Source of the DNA: Acanthacorydalis orientalis
Lineage: Eukaryota; Arthropoda; Insecta; Megaloptera; Corydalidae
Direction: 5' to 3'
Length of the DNA: 64,000 nt
NCBI GenBank assembly: GCA_034766995.1
Contig: CM068325.1
Span: 5,840,664-5,904,663 of the forward strand
Numbering within the stretch: the stretch's first letter is position 1; each line of letters starts with the position of its first letter. Positions 11,778 to 23,901 of this stretch are shown here, piece after piece. The notes beneath the pieces were generated by a model. It worked only from the letters and a program-made list of their open reading frames with translations. It was not told the DNA's origin and ran no database searches. The translations under genes were made by a program, and so were the position numbers.

Positions 11778-12364
11778 AAGACAAGGTGCACACTGTACAC
11801 GAATCGGTTTGATTTATGAATAATCCCCGTGAAATCCGAACCGGCGCGGTTCTGTTCTGTACTGCCGTTCGATCGTTTTTTTTTTTTTTTTAGGTTAGCT
11901 TACAATGGTACCTTCTGGTATTCGGTTCAATATAATCAAACGGCTATTCTGTAACGGCAGTTCCTGGGGGTTTTACGCCCTGAACACCTACCATCTGACA
12001 TCTACTTAAATGTCGATCTCGTATTCGTGTGTAGTAACTTCGTTTCAATGACGATTAATTTTCGGGACTGGACGCGACCGCATTGTTACATTTTTCAAAA
12101 ATCCGCGCGGAATCGACGTCATCGGAATGTAGGCGTGTCTGGTAGGTCTCTCGCGCGCGTAGAGACAATTCCTTCGCTGTTTCGTATACTCGATCCTTAG
12201 ACCATGTGGTCGGAGTCATGGTTTAATGTATTATACACGTGAGAAATGAATATAACCTGAAAACCGTAGACGAGAGGCTCCTAAAAATGTTTTCGTGTAC
12301 TCGCGGTTTCCGCCACAAACGTTAAATGAGCTTCGTATATGAGGGGGCTAGTAACGATTAAAAC
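11778..12364. other. Intergenic region upstream of QTRT2
   Basis: Mixed-composition DNA with a T11-12 run near 11878. It must contain the QTRT2 promoter and 5' UTR, but no TATA box or other clear element was seen, and no coding exon. Confidence 0.3.
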
Positions 12365-13800
12365 ATGAAGTTCGATATCGAGTTTATCGGTAAGACCGGA
12401 GCTCGACTCGGTGTTATTTCGAACATACGTAGGTTACCTGCGTGCCGAATTGAAACACCGACGTTGATGCTTTATACCCAGGTAAAAGGCTTATATTTAA
12501 ATAATTCGATCTTCCATAATTCTGTTACGGCGTCTGTCACGTTTTCCCGATTAAAACAGTATACGAATACTTATGTGAAGACGCTAATTAGTCGACTGCG
12601 ACTGCTGTCTTTCCTTGCACGTTTGTTTCTCCGCCGATAGATTTAGTTTTAAAATCTTACACGTCACGCATTTATGCATAAACGTTAACGGTCGAATTCC
12701 AGGGAGGTAGCGTGCCGCACCTGACTGCCGAGACGTTATCGACGGTCACGACCGATCCGCATCTGCTTCGAATACCTTTCGGTACGGTCTTGAATTACGT
12801 CGAGCCTCTGAAGAACCGCCCGACGAGCCTGTCCGAATTCGTCGGGCTCGGACGACACGTGTCGTGTTTGACGGTCGACGACCCGATCGACACGAACGAG
12901 CCGGGGAGGCACCGGCACGGTACGGTCGCCGTGTGGAGCCGATCCGGTAGATTCGAATTCGGCACCGAAGAGTACGCGGATTCGGCGGCGGCGCTCTCTC
13001 CCGACTTCTGCTTCTGTCCGTCGGACGTCGACACGGACGCGTCGAGCCCGAAGAAACGCGTGTCGAAGTCGGTGTCGAGGACGATCGCGTTCGCCGAGAG
13101 TTCCGCGAAACTCCGCGATGAACGTCGGTTCGGGAAGATCGAACTGTTCGCGACGATATCCGGCGGGTTCGTGCCGCACGAGAGGGACAGGTGCGTCGAT
13201 TCGATCGTCTCGTCGGACCGTTTCGCCGGCTGTTCGCTCGACGGGTTCGGCCGTGACGGGACGACGACCGGAGCGGTCGGCGAGATCGCTCGGCGCGTGC
13301 CTCCGGCGAAGCTCCGTTTCGCTCTGAACCGGTACGACCCTCGGTCGGTGATCGAGCTCGTCGAATCCGGCGTCGACGTGTTCGATTCGGCGTACGTGTT
13401 CGAGAACGTCGACCGGTTCCGAGCGTTCACGTTCACTCTGTCCGGACGACGGGCGGAGAGCGCGACCGTCGACCTGAGAGACGCCGAGCATCGCGACTCG
13501 TTCGCGCCTCTGCTCGACGGATGCGGGTGCGTCGCGTGCCGGAATCACACGAGAGCGTACGTCTGCCATCTGGTCAACGTCGGCGAGCTGCTCGGATCGG
13601 TTTTGATAGCGGCGCACAATCTGTACCGTTTCGTCGAACTGTTCAGAACGATCCGTGACGCGATACGAAACGGGACGTTGGGCGAACTGAAAGAACGTTT
13701 AAGCGAACAGTTCGACCGTGACGCTCGAGCGATCGGGTGTGGTTCGGAAATCGCAGAGGACGGTTCCCGAAAGCTAGGGACGAGAGCGATCGATTTCTAA
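12365..13800 (+). CDS. QTRT2: Queuine tRNA-ribosyltransferase accessory subunit 2
   Basis: Non-catalytic partner of QTRT1. The heterodimer exchanges G34 for queuine in GUN-anticodon tRNAs; QTRT2 is found at the outer mitochondrial membrane in mammals. Two exons, 12365-12481 and 12703-13800, joined in phase 0, give 404 residues (human about 415). The junction reads LMLYTQ|GGSVPHLT, matching the family's LLYTKTGSAPHLT segment and fixing the splice. The zinc site is intact: C313, C315, C318 in GCGCVACRNHTRAY and H344 in AAHNL. Other family blocks are FVGLGRHVSCLTVDDP, KKRVSKSVSRTIAF and GCSLDGFG. The first ATG of the conserved N-terminus was taken as start. The intron (221 bp) is AT-rich. Complete. 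Confidence 0.93.
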
Positions 13801-14990
13801 GCGTATAGAAAAAATTAACGATTTTTAAATCGTAAGATCCGATTGTGTTCGTGAGCTGTAACCGCCTGTAAATATGATCGAGTCGTGTGATAGTAGAATA
13901 ATATGTTTTATGAAATTGTCTATTCGAGGTTGTGATTTTAAGAATTGTCGATCATCGAACAGTGACACGATAACCCCTTTCTTGAAATCCAGTCCTTTAT
14001 CTTTTAGCGAAGAACAGAGTCTAGGTTCGAGTCGTAGATCGATCGAATTAATGGCCAGAGCGTTGACTAGCAGTGAAAATGTATAAAGTCCGTCCGTAGA
14101 CGTTCTATGAAGTCGGCTGTTTGAGGTTATGATATAAAGGTTCTTTAAATATCGATCTGACAAGCTGACGAACATTTTATAGACTGCTGCTATATCAGTG
14201 TACGGTTAACATCTGGGTGCGAGATTACGGTTCTTCGAATAGTCTCATTGAGCACTGTAAGTAAATAGTTTAATGTACCCACCGACGAAATTGTTATGTA
14301 AAACTAATTGTATCTGTATGTTTAAAGATTAACACGCGAACGAGGATATAAAGTATTTGTTGGGGATTTCGACTCTGTTGACAGGTACGTGACAATTTGC
14401 CAATCGATAAGTGATTAGGTAACTCGTCTACTTTTGCACCTTTGTAAGTTTATATTGGAAAAAGACACTGTATTCGGAAACCTTTGAAATTATGAATTAA
14501 AATTTCATAGTTGACGTCTTTGTCGGTGCCCATGTTAATTTTATTTTTGAGTGAACAATCTACCTTTTATATTAGGTGATAAAATGCAGTTTCATGTTGT
14601 TTTTGACAATTTGATGGGTAAAAATGTGTGTGTGTGTGTGCACGCATACACACACGTATATTCATTCATATAAAATGTAGAGATAAAATTCGATTTCGGT
14701 GTTCGGTCGTTTTTAACCTTAAAAATCTCATTTACTTTCTTTCAATTCCTTTACAAAGTAAACCTTTTTACTGTCGATATGTAAAACGAAAAAGCGTAGA
14801 CGTTCATGAAAAGTAACGTTAAGTCATTCATAACACTCGGTTCAGTACAGGACTTTAAAATTCCTAACCCCCTTTACGAAATCCAGCGATTATCTTTTAT
14901 GATCGTACGACGCGTGTATATATCTACACCGAACGAACCGGAAATCGAATACGTAACCGATCGTTTTCTACTTTCTGCCCGACTAGGAAA
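13801..14990. other. Intergenic region between QTRT2 and COX4
   Basis: About 1.2 kb of AT-rich DNA with a GT/CA microsatellite near 14624-14655. A short block near 13977-14008 resembles one near 14869-14900 (shared AACCCC, CGAAATCCAG-like and TTATCTTTTA words), perhaps remnants of one old repeat. No coding exon recognised, and no clear AATAAA for QTRT2. Confidence 0.3.
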
Positions 14991-15568
14991 ATGTCTCTCG
15001 GAATGCTGTCTCGCGTGGCGATACGCGTACCTCGCGGGTCGGCGGGAGTGCACGGCACGAGCCGTATCGGCAAACGGGAGCTCGTCGGATTCGGTTTCAA
15101 CGGCCAGGCGAACTACGTCGACCGTACGGACTTCCCGATGCCGGCGATCCGGTTCCGCGAGACGACGCCCGACGTCCTGGCGCTGCGCGAGAAAGAGAAG
15201 GGCGACTGGAACAGACTGAGCGTCGCCGAGAAGAAGGCGCTGTACCGCGCGAGCTTCTGCCAGACGTTCGCCGAGATGAAAGCGCCGACCGGCGAGTGGA
15301 AGTCTGTCATCGGACTAGGTACGCGCGTACGGAAACGTCGACGGCGACGAGCTCACGACGACGCGGTCTCGTTTCAGGTCTGTGTTTCGCGTCGCTCGCG
15401 TTATGGATCTACATGGGCATGAAACTGTACGTGTACAACCCGTTACCCGAAACGTTCTCGGAGGAACGGCAGCAGGCGCAGCTCCGCCGTATGATCGATC
15501 TCCGTATCAATCCGATCGAGGGGATTTCGTCGAAGTGGGACTACGAGAAGGACGATTGGAAAAAGTGA
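14991..15568 (+). CDS. COX4: Cytochrome c oxidase subunit 4, mitochondrial
   Basis: Nuclear-encoded subunit of respiratory complex IV in the inner mitochondrial membrane. Exons 14991-15318 and 15378-15568 (59-bp intron, phase 1) give 172 residues. The N-terminus MSLGMLSRVAIRVPRG is Arg-rich without acidic residues, as in a matrix-targeting presequence. It is followed by YVDRTDFPMPAIRFRE, the ALREKEKGDW block and LYRASFCQTFAEMKAPTGEW. The single membrane helix is GLCFASLALWIYMGMKLYVY, and the C-terminus SSKWDYEKDDWKK is typical of the family. The sequence resembles insect COX4. Complete. AATAAA follows 92 bases after the stop. Confidence 0.96.
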
Positions 15569-15660
15569 ACCGGTGCACCCTAGCTGATTAGTAAATTTCC
15601 TCCTTCGAGAAGATAAGCGTCGAAACTTATCGTCATTCGTTGTAATATTTAAATAGCGAT

Positions 15661-15666
15661 AATAAA
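15661..15666 (+). terminator. Poly(A) signal of COX4
   Basis: AATAAA 92 bases past the COX4 stop codon, within an AT-rich 3' flank. Confidence 0.6.
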
Positions 15667-16001
15667 CGTTTTAAATTTTCGGCATCGGTCGTCCGACGAA
15701 TCCCCAGCCGATTCATATCCCGAACGTGTTTTTTTTTCCGCGTGCGGTTTACGATCGCCGGTCCGTTCGAAGTCGCGTTCTAGAGAGCCGTGATATCCGA
15801 TACGACGTTATCACCGTAAATAAACCCACTCTACGTCTGAAATTAAATAATGTTTATCTTCGTTTCATGTTTACGAGATAACTGTTATCCACTCGACGCC
15901 GAGAGGATTTTATTTATTTATGATAACGATACGTGCTCGTTAACAGTTCAAGTAGGAAAAGCAGGCCGGCTTATCAGTGACCGAACGCACGGTGAACGGT
16001 G
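15667..16001. other. Gene-free flank between COX4 and XPNPEP1 5' region
   Basis: AT-rich DNA with no coding exon or RNA gene recognised. It probably contains upstream promoter sequence for XPNPEP1. Confidence 0.3.
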
Positions 16002-16094
16002 TATATAAATACACGGTGTGTTTTTACTTTATTTTGAAGAGTACTCTCGATACGAGCTGTTTGTTTTTAATCGGTTGCAGAGAAGCCATTTCCG
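16002..16094 (+). promoter_or_regulatory. Candidate TATA promoter and non-coding first exon of XPNPEP1
   Basis: TATATAA at 16002-16008 is followed 86 bases later by a strong donor, CCG|GTAAGT, at 16095. A good acceptor, TTTACAG, ends at 17317, 19 bases before the XPNPEP1 start codon. The simplest model is a short untranslated first exon from about 16030 to 16094 spliced across a 1.2-kb intron (16095-17317). The intron has poly(T)/poly(A) runs and no coding exon. Cap-site sequencing would decide. Confidence 0.35.
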
Positions 16095-17336
16095 GTAAGT
16101 ATCGTTCGTCGTTTTTCGATCGGACGTTTCGATATTCATTAAACTTTTGTCCTCTGTTCGGAAACGGTCTGTAACGTAAATCGAATTTCGAGTTATTTCG
16201 ATTAGGCACGCCTTATAAACGGCACTACGGTAACACGGATGTGTTATTAGAGGTTTGGTTATTGATTGTATACGGTCGAAGGCAAAAAGGTAGGCGATTT
16301 CTTTTTTTTTTTTAAAAAAAAACCGTAATGAATTCCATACAATGTCGATCGTTCTAAATGAACGTGAGCTGAAGAGAAATCCGCAAATACGTGCCGAAAA
16401 TTTTACACCTGTAGCACAACTTTCATTTCGACCTGTTATTTTTTTTTTTACTTTCTTTATTCGAACTCGGTGAAATTGCAAAAAGAAACCTGATTCGTCC
16501 GATACGTAATAGATTTAAACTGAATTTCACTCAAAAATACAAGGTCGAAGAGTATGCAAATATTTTTTCGCGAGGACGCACGCGGTTCGGTCGCGAGCGA
16601 GACGGCGATATAACGTTTCGTCGACAGCCGTATCTCGCTTTCTGTCTTTCGGTCGGATCCGCACGGGACGTTCATTCAAATTTCTTCTTAGTAACAACAC
16701 CGACTGGTAATGCATTAGAAAGAGACGAAACGACACTCGATAATGGAACCCCGTAAGGCCGTCCTTCACGGTTAACATGTTCGCTTTGTACGTCATTATT
16801 ATTAACCTACACGGGTTTTGTAAATCATGCATTTCAGAATCGTCCGCGTTACGGTTTTTAGAAATACACGAGAAGGCGTTCACCGACTTCATTTCGGTGC
16901 AGTTTAATCGTCGGCTGTGATTTATGTACATTCATCGTTTGTAACCTCGTCGACGAATGTGTCGCGTTGTTTATATTTATAAACGTCTCTCTCTCTGACA
17001 CGGGCGCATCGCCGTGCGGATCTCTCTGTCTCGCCGATTCTGAACCATCGCTGCGAAGAACGACGAGTCGATAGAGTACATAAAACGTGTTTAAAATATA
17101 AATGTTTCGCATATTGTTAGTTGAATTTAAGTAATTTGTTGTAAACGAGGGGCGATCGCACGCAGATATGTGCATGACGTGGCGCTGTTAATTCGCAACG
17201 AAAATAACTTGGCCGTCGCTGATAACGCACCGATAAACCCACTAATCTAATCTTGTTTAAAGAGGCGTACTAATCGAGCGCTCGTCCGACATAGAAACGC
17301 TCGCGTTTCATTTACAGGCACACGAAGGTTCCGAGA

Positions 17337-19586
17337 ATGGTCCGCGACACGAGCGAGTTGCTGAGGAGGTTGAGGGCGTGCATGCAAGATCCGAAATACT
17401 GCAAGGAGTCGTTGCAAGCGTACATCATACCGACCGATGACTCCCATCAGGTACGACCTCGATCTCCTCACGTCCGCCGGGCGCGCGCTCACGCCGGTGT
17501 TCTTTCAGAGCGAGTACATAGCGAGCGCCGACGCGCGTAGATCTCACGTCTCCGGTTTCACGGGGTCGGCCGGCACGGCCGTCGTCACGCTGAACGAGGC
17601 CCTGCTGTGGACGGACGGCCGGTACTATCTGCAAGCGTCGCTCGAGCTCGACGACAACTGGACCCTGATGAAAGACGGTACGGTACGGTCGGTCGGAACG
17701 TCGCGGACGGTTTGAATCGACGGTCGTTTCGTAGGGCTCAAGACGACGCCTTCGATCGACGCGTGGCTCGTCAAAAACTTACCGACCGGCTCGAGGGTCG
17801 GCGTGGACGCGACCCTCCTGAGTCACCGTGCGGCGACGCCGATCGAGAACGAACTCGAGCTCGCCGGCGACGCGCTCGTCTCGGTCGAGGAGAACCTCGT
17901 CGACGCGATCTGGGACGACAGGCCGGCGCGCCCGAACCGCCCGGCGATACCGCACCCGCTCGAGTTCGCCGGTGAGTGCGATCGACGCGGCGGCGACCGT
18001 ACGGCGCCTGACTCGGTTCTTTTACAGGGAAGTCCGGCGCCGATAAGCTGAGAGAGGTCCGCGCGGCGATGAAAGAGAAGAACGCCGCGCTGCTGGTCGT
18101 CACGGCTCTCGACGAGATCGCGTGTGAGTGAGACGCTCTCGAAAACGCGTCGCTCGTCGGTCTGAGTCACGCCGCTCGTTTCAGGGCTCCTGAATCTACG
18201 CGGCCGCGATATCGCGTTCAACCCGGTGTTCTTCGCCTACGTCGCGGTCACGCCGGACGACCTCGTCCTGTTCGTCGACTCTTCGAAGGTCGACCCGAAC
18301 GTCCGGGATCATTTCGTCGACCAGGGCGTCGTCGTCGACGTCCGTCCGTACGAAGACTTTTACGTGAGTCGTCGAGCGCGCCGGCGGTCTCCGACGCGCG
18401 CGGTCTCATACGTATCGGATTCGTCCGCAGCCGTTCCTGAGACGTTCGTCCGAGACGATGGCGGCGGGCACGAAGGCGTGGGTCAGCCCGACGTCCGGAC
18501 ACGCGGTCTCGACGGCGTTCCGACCGAAATTCAGGATTTCGGCCGTGACGCCGATACTGCCGATGAAAGCGATCAAGAACGCGGTCGAACAGGAAGGCAT
18601 GGTCGCGTCGCACGTCCGTGACGCGGCCGCTCTGTGCGTCTTCTTCGCGTGGCTCGAAAAGAAGGTCGCGGCCGGCGAGCGCGTGACCGAGATATCCGCC
18701 GCGGACGCGCTCGAGTCGATCCGCGGCCGCCAGAAGAACATCGTCGGGCTCAGCTTCGACACGATAAGCGCGTTCGGACCTCACGGGTCGATCGTGCACT
18801 TCAAGCCTTCGGCCGACGAGGACCTCCCGATCACCGACGAGAACCTGTACCTCTGCGATTCCGGAGCGCAGTTCCTCGACGGCACGACCGACGTCACGAG
18901 GACGATGCACTTCGGCACGCCGACGGAAGAACAGAAGCGCGCGTTCACGAGAGTCTTCAAGGTATCCGCGCGCGTTCGAAAACGTGCGCTCGCGTGTAAA
19001 AACGTAACGTTCGTCCGTAGGGACAGACGGCGCTCGGCGCGCTCGTGTTTCCGGCCGGAGTCGCCGGAAACGCGCTCGACGCGATCGCGAGGACTCCGTT
19101 GTGGTCGGCCGGACTCGATTACAAGCACGGAACCGGACACGGGGTCGGCGCCTATCTGAACGTGCACGAGGGACCGTCGGGAATCACGTTCAAATCGATG
19201 CCGTACGAACCGGGTCTCCAGGCCGGCGCCTTTCTCAGTAACGGTCCGTAAAGTCACGAGTCCGTTCGGCGAAAGTCGCGGAACCGTTAAACCGGCGATC
19301 GTTTACAGAACCCGGCTACTACAAAGACGGCGAGTACGGAATCCGGCTCGAGAACATCGTGCGCGTCGTCGAAGCGGAAGGGCACGACGGGTTCCTACGG
19401 TTCGATACGATCACGCTCGTACCGATCCAGACGAAAATGCTCGACCGGTCGCTGTTGACCGAGACCGAGATAAAACTGCTGAACGAGTATCACGCGCGGT
19501 GCCTGTCGACGGTCGGACCTCTCCTCGAGGAGCAGCGGGAGGTCGAAGGTCTCGAGTGGCTCGAACGCGAAACCGCACCGTTCTAA
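17337..19586 (+). CDS. XPNPEP1: Xaa-Pro aminopeptidase 1 (cytosolic aminopeptidase P)
   Basis: Dinuclear-metal (Mn2+) M24 peptidase that removes N-terminal residues preceding proline, for example from bradykinin-like peptides. Eight coding exons: 17337-17450, 17509-17677, 17735-17971, 18028-18123, 18185-18363, 18431-18961, 19021-19243 and 19309-19586, giving 608 residues (human 623). N-terminal creatinase-like domains show [30 protein letters not shown] and [11 protein letters not shown]. The pita-bread catalytic domain has all metal ligands: the Asp pair in [20 protein letters not shown], His in [17 protein letters not shown], Glu in NEPGYY and Glu in GIRLENI. There is no signal peptide or GPI-type tail, so it is the cytosolic form rather than XPNPEP2. 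All introns are GT-AG; the seventh donor (GTCCGT) is weak. Complete. Confidence 0.95.
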
Positions 19587-20240
19587 CGTCGAGGAGGGGG
19601 AACGTCATCGTTTTTATAATTTTTGTATGGAATGAAAACGTGTTATATTAGTAAACGAGGTGTTTTTCTTTTTTATCCCTGCCCGTTGCCGTTGCAGCCT
19701 CGCCGGAGTCTCGCTGAAATATCGAAAGGATTTAGGTACAATCTTTGCTCTCTCTCTGGTCGACATCACGAATGTCATGCGTGTGTGTCGGGGAGGGGGT
19801 TCGTAAATGTCAAATACAAGTGTTGACGTTTGTTGATCGTATTTTATAATTAAAAAAAAAAAGACGTCTCTGTTCGAACCGTAAGTATTTTCAAACGATC
19901 TGCCATACGTTTTTAATCGATAATGAAACAATGTCGACGGTACTTTTCTCCGACCGAAAAATATTACGTACATAACCTCACAATGTCATGTCGCGTTAAA
20001 GGCACGTCGTGCCGTACCCGGTCTTCGTGCGGGGGTTTAAAATCCGTCGTGGATTCGACCTGTTCAGAGGACCGAATCGTTCGGCTTGCTCGCACAGAAC
20101 GGCCGGCGTCCTCGGACGATCCGTCGAACGTCTCATAACTCATCATCGAAACGAATCGTCCGCCAGATCCGAGCGCGCTTTGCGCGGAAACAAAAGTTCA
20201 GTGTCGTCCGCTGAATCCGCTGACACGCACCCGGTCCGAA
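19587..20240. other. XPNPEP1 3' flank and upstream region of the NACHT gene
   Basis: AT-rich 3' flank with an ATTAAA at about 19849 inside an A-run, a possible poly(A) signal for XPNPEP1. Composition turns CpG-rich from about 20,000, probably promoter or leader of the next gene. No coding exon recognised. Confidence 0.3.
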
Positions 20241-20393
20241 ATGTATTTATTGCTGTTACACGTACTGATATTCTTGACGATCGTATCGACAGCGTTCTCG
20301 CTGATCTCGTTCTACAAGATCGTCCTGTGGATCACTTGCACGATCGCGTTCATCGTCTTCTTCGAAATATTCTTCCTCGTCGCGTTCGTCTGA
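20241..20393 (+). CDS. Possible 50-residue transmembrane micropeptide
   Basis: A short open frame, ATG to TGA, too small for routine gene calling. The peptide starts MYLLLLHVLIFLTIVS, has a single central lysine (SFYKIVLW) and ends FFEIFFLVAFV. It is almost wholly hydrophobic, with two membrane-spanning segments split near the FYK turn. The last 35 codons mostly end in C or G, like real exons here and unlike the flanking DNA, and no other frame shows this. It lies 144 bases upstream of the NACHT start, with a TAG acceptor-like site at 20528-20530 between them. It may be a separate microgene, an upstream ORF in the NACHT leader, or the last exon of an unseen gene. Not recognised as any known family. 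Confidence 0.4.
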   Translation: MYLLLLHVLIFLTIVSTAFSLISFYKIVLWITCTIAFIVFFEIFFLVAFV

Positions 20394-20536
20394 CGGACGC
20401 CGAGAGCGCGGCCGGTTCGCGTGTGAGCGAGACGCGCGACATTTCCGATTCGCCGGTCGTCTGTCGAGTCACGGACCGCGCGACGGCGACGAGGTCCGCC
20501 GCCCGACTACATTCGCGCGCCCGTCCGTAGGTTCGA

Positions 20537-23500
20537 ATGGATCCTCCGGCGACGAGCGGCCCGTCGGCCGTGCACTCGAACGCGTCGATCCTCGACGCGG
20601 ACAACTACACGTCGAAGGGCGAGCGCCTGAAATCGCACGGCACCGGCTTCCACGAGCACCAGCTGATGCTGCACATGTACGCGTGCGCGTCGAAGGCGTC
20701 GTTCCCGTTCGCGGTCACGACCGAGGTCGCCGAGGCCGGCGACTTCGACGACGTCGTGCTGTTCTACGAGCGCGCCGGCGCGACCGCGTGCCGGCTCGTC
20801 CAGGTCAAGCACAAGGCCGACGCGTCGGCGCGGATCCGGAGGCGGGACCTGCTCAGGAGCGGCGCGTACGACCTGAGGCGGTACTTCGACTCGTACGCGA
20901 CCGAGATACGCGCGCGCGGCTTCGAGGCGAGGTACCGGTGCGAGATCGACGCGCTCGTCGTGTGCACGAACGTCGACCTCGACGACGAGCTGAAGGCGCG
21001 CGCGGACGTCGTCGCCGACGAGATCTTCGACGGCGAGCGCCTGCACCGGCTGCGGGACGACGACGGCGCGCTCGCGCGGTCGCTCGTCGCGGGCGCGCCC
21101 GACCGGCGGCCGCTCGCCGACGAGTTCCTGCGGAAGCTGAGGTTCGCGGTCGCCCGGCCGGACGGCGACCGCCTGAGGCGGCGCGTCGACGACGCGATCG
21201 TCGCGTGTCTCGACGACCGCGTCCGCCGCGACCGGCTCGACGTCGTGTACGCGTGCGTCGCGACGAGGGTGCTCGAGTTCCACACGAGCCGGCGCGTGCG
21301 CGTCGCGACGGACCGGCAGTGCGTCGCGTGGCTCGCCGACGCGGCGGCGCGGGCCGCGGACCGGCTCGCCGTGTACCACGAGTACAACGCGCGCGTCTCG
21401 CGCGCGCTCGGCGTGCGATTCGAGCCGCGGTCGCTCGACGCGCTCGAGGACTTCCTGCTGCGCGGCCGGCCGGTCGCGTCGGACGTCGTCGCGTGCTCGG
21501 ACGTCGCCGTCACGGTCGAGAGGATCGTGCAGGCGTTCGAGCGGGCCGGCGAGCGGTTCCGCCTGCTCACGGACGAGCAGCTCGCCGGCGCGGACGTCGC
21601 GCGCGACCCCGACGGGTGGCTCGTCGTCGCGTGCCGGTCCGGCGCCGCCGGCCGAGCGACGGACGCGGCGCGGACGTCCGAGCGGACGGTTCTCGTCTCG
21701 GGCACGGCGCGCGGTCCGGGCGACCGCGTCCACCACGACCACGTCGGCTGGCGCGACCTCGACGCCGACACGCGGAGACGTCTCGGAGACAAGGACGTGC
21801 TGTTCCAGGGGCGGCGCGTCCGTCTCGCGGACGTCGTCGTGCCGGAAGCGCTCGACTCGATCCGCGACGCGGTCCTCGCCTCGATCGTCCTCGCCGACCG
21901 GTACGAGCTCGCCGGCCGGACGTGCGACGGCGACGACGCGCCGTCGCACTACGTCGACAGGTCGGTCCGCGTGTACGACCGGACCGTCGACGCGTCCGGC
22001 GGCGACGACGCGACGCGCTACGCGCGCGTCGGCCTCGACACGCTGTCGAGCGTCGGCGGCCGCGTCGTCGTGCTGATCGGCGAGCCCGGGATCGGCAAGA
22101 GCACCGCGCTGTCCGCGCTCGCGGCCCGGACGCTCGAGCGGACGCCGGCCGTCCGGATCGTCCGGATCGACCTGAACGACCACACGAGGCGCTTCGCGCG
22201 GATGCTGAGCGAGCGGACGACGTTCGCGGACCACGACGCGGCGGTCGCGTTCGTCGCGGACGCCCGGCCGGCCGGCGGCGACTTCGAGACGGCGCTGCTG
22301 CGCGCGCACCTGCGCACGCCGGGCCGCTCGGCCGTCCTGCTCGACGGCTTCGACGAGATCGCGCCGCACTACCGCGAGATCGTCGTCTCGCTCGTCGAGC
22401 GGCTCGCCGGCGCGGCCGCCGTCTGGCTGACGAGCAGGCCGCAGGAGAGACGCTTCCTCGAGCAGCGGCTCGGCGTCGTCGCGTGCGCGCTCGAGCGGTT
22501 CACGCGGCGCGACGAACGGACGTTCTTCCGCCGATACTGGACGAGCCGGCACGGGCGCCCGGACGCGGACCGCCTCGACGCGTTCGTCGATCGGCTCCTC
22601 GACGTCGTGAACCGGTCGCTCGACGCCGGCGGCGAGTCGGTCGCCGGCGTCCCGCTGCACTGCAGGATCCTCGCCGAGGTCTACGGCGAGACGTTCGACG
22701 GATCCGGAACGGACGCGACCGGACTGCCGGACGTCGTCGACGTGCTCGACCTGTACGAGCGGTTCGTCGACGCGAAGCTCGCGATAAACGTCGAGGAGAA
22801 GTGCGCGATCGACGCGAGCAGGCCGGAGAACGTCGAGATGGTGCTCGACAGACGGAGGGAAACGATCGAGGACCACAAGCTGTTGGGCGTGTGGACGGTG
22901 TTCGGCGAGGAGCGGCAGGTACGGACACCGTTTCTGACTGTTTCTCTGCGTACGTCCATGAATTCGTGCATGAAAAGTGACCACCGACCGACCGACCGAC
23001 CGACCGACCGTCTCGTTGCTGTCTAGTCCTGGTTCGACGTTTCTCGACGCTCTCGATTCTGAAACGGCTGCGCGTTCGAAACGCATGCAGAACCGCCGAA
23101 CGTTTGATTTTTTTTTTAAAAAAAAACAACTGTTTGCTTTCGGTTATATTCAGGTATTCGAACGGGCGAGTTCTGCAAATGACCGTCCGGCGAATTATTC
23201 AGTAATTCACGGTTCGACACAAAAAGAAATTATGAAAAACCTTTTTTTTAATATACTGTCGCGCCTAGATGTGTGTAGGCAACCGAACATACCGCCGACA
23301 AAATGGCCGACCGACAATTCAATCGTCTGTGAAATTTAAAAGTCAGACATGAAAATCACTTACATTTTCATAGAAAAATTAATTCTCTCTCTCTCTCGAT
23401 ATATATATATAAATATGTGTGTATATATGCGTGTGTGTATATATTTATTGTTTATGTGTTTAAATTCTGTATAGGCAACCAAATATACTGCCGACAAAAT

Positions 23501-23859
23501 GGCAGACCGACAATTCAACCGGTTGTAAAATTTAGAAATCAATTTCAGAAAATCATTTAACTTTTCTTAGAAAAATTAAATCTGTTTCTCTCTCTCTCTA
23601 TACACACTAACATATATATATATATATATATATAAATATGTATGCATGTGTGTTTATGTATTTATGTATATATTGTTTATAATTTAATTGTGTATAGGCA
23701 ACCAAACACACTTGATAGAAAAATTAAATTTATTTCTCTCTATATATAAATTATATATAATTGTGTTGTTGTTGGCAACCGAACTTACCGCCGACAAAAT
23801 GGCCGACCGACAATTCAATCGTTTGTGAAATTTAGAAATCAACGTATGTAATATTTCTT

Positions 23860-23901
<42 letters not shown>

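Noticed and set aside
20507..23086. 859-codon open frame on the minus strand across the NACHT exon, and a 765-codon frame in another plus frame
   Set aside because: Shadows of very GC-rich, stop-poor coding sequence. Their translations are Arg/Ala/Val-Asp monotony without motifs, while the chosen frame has full NACHT and ankyrin signatures.
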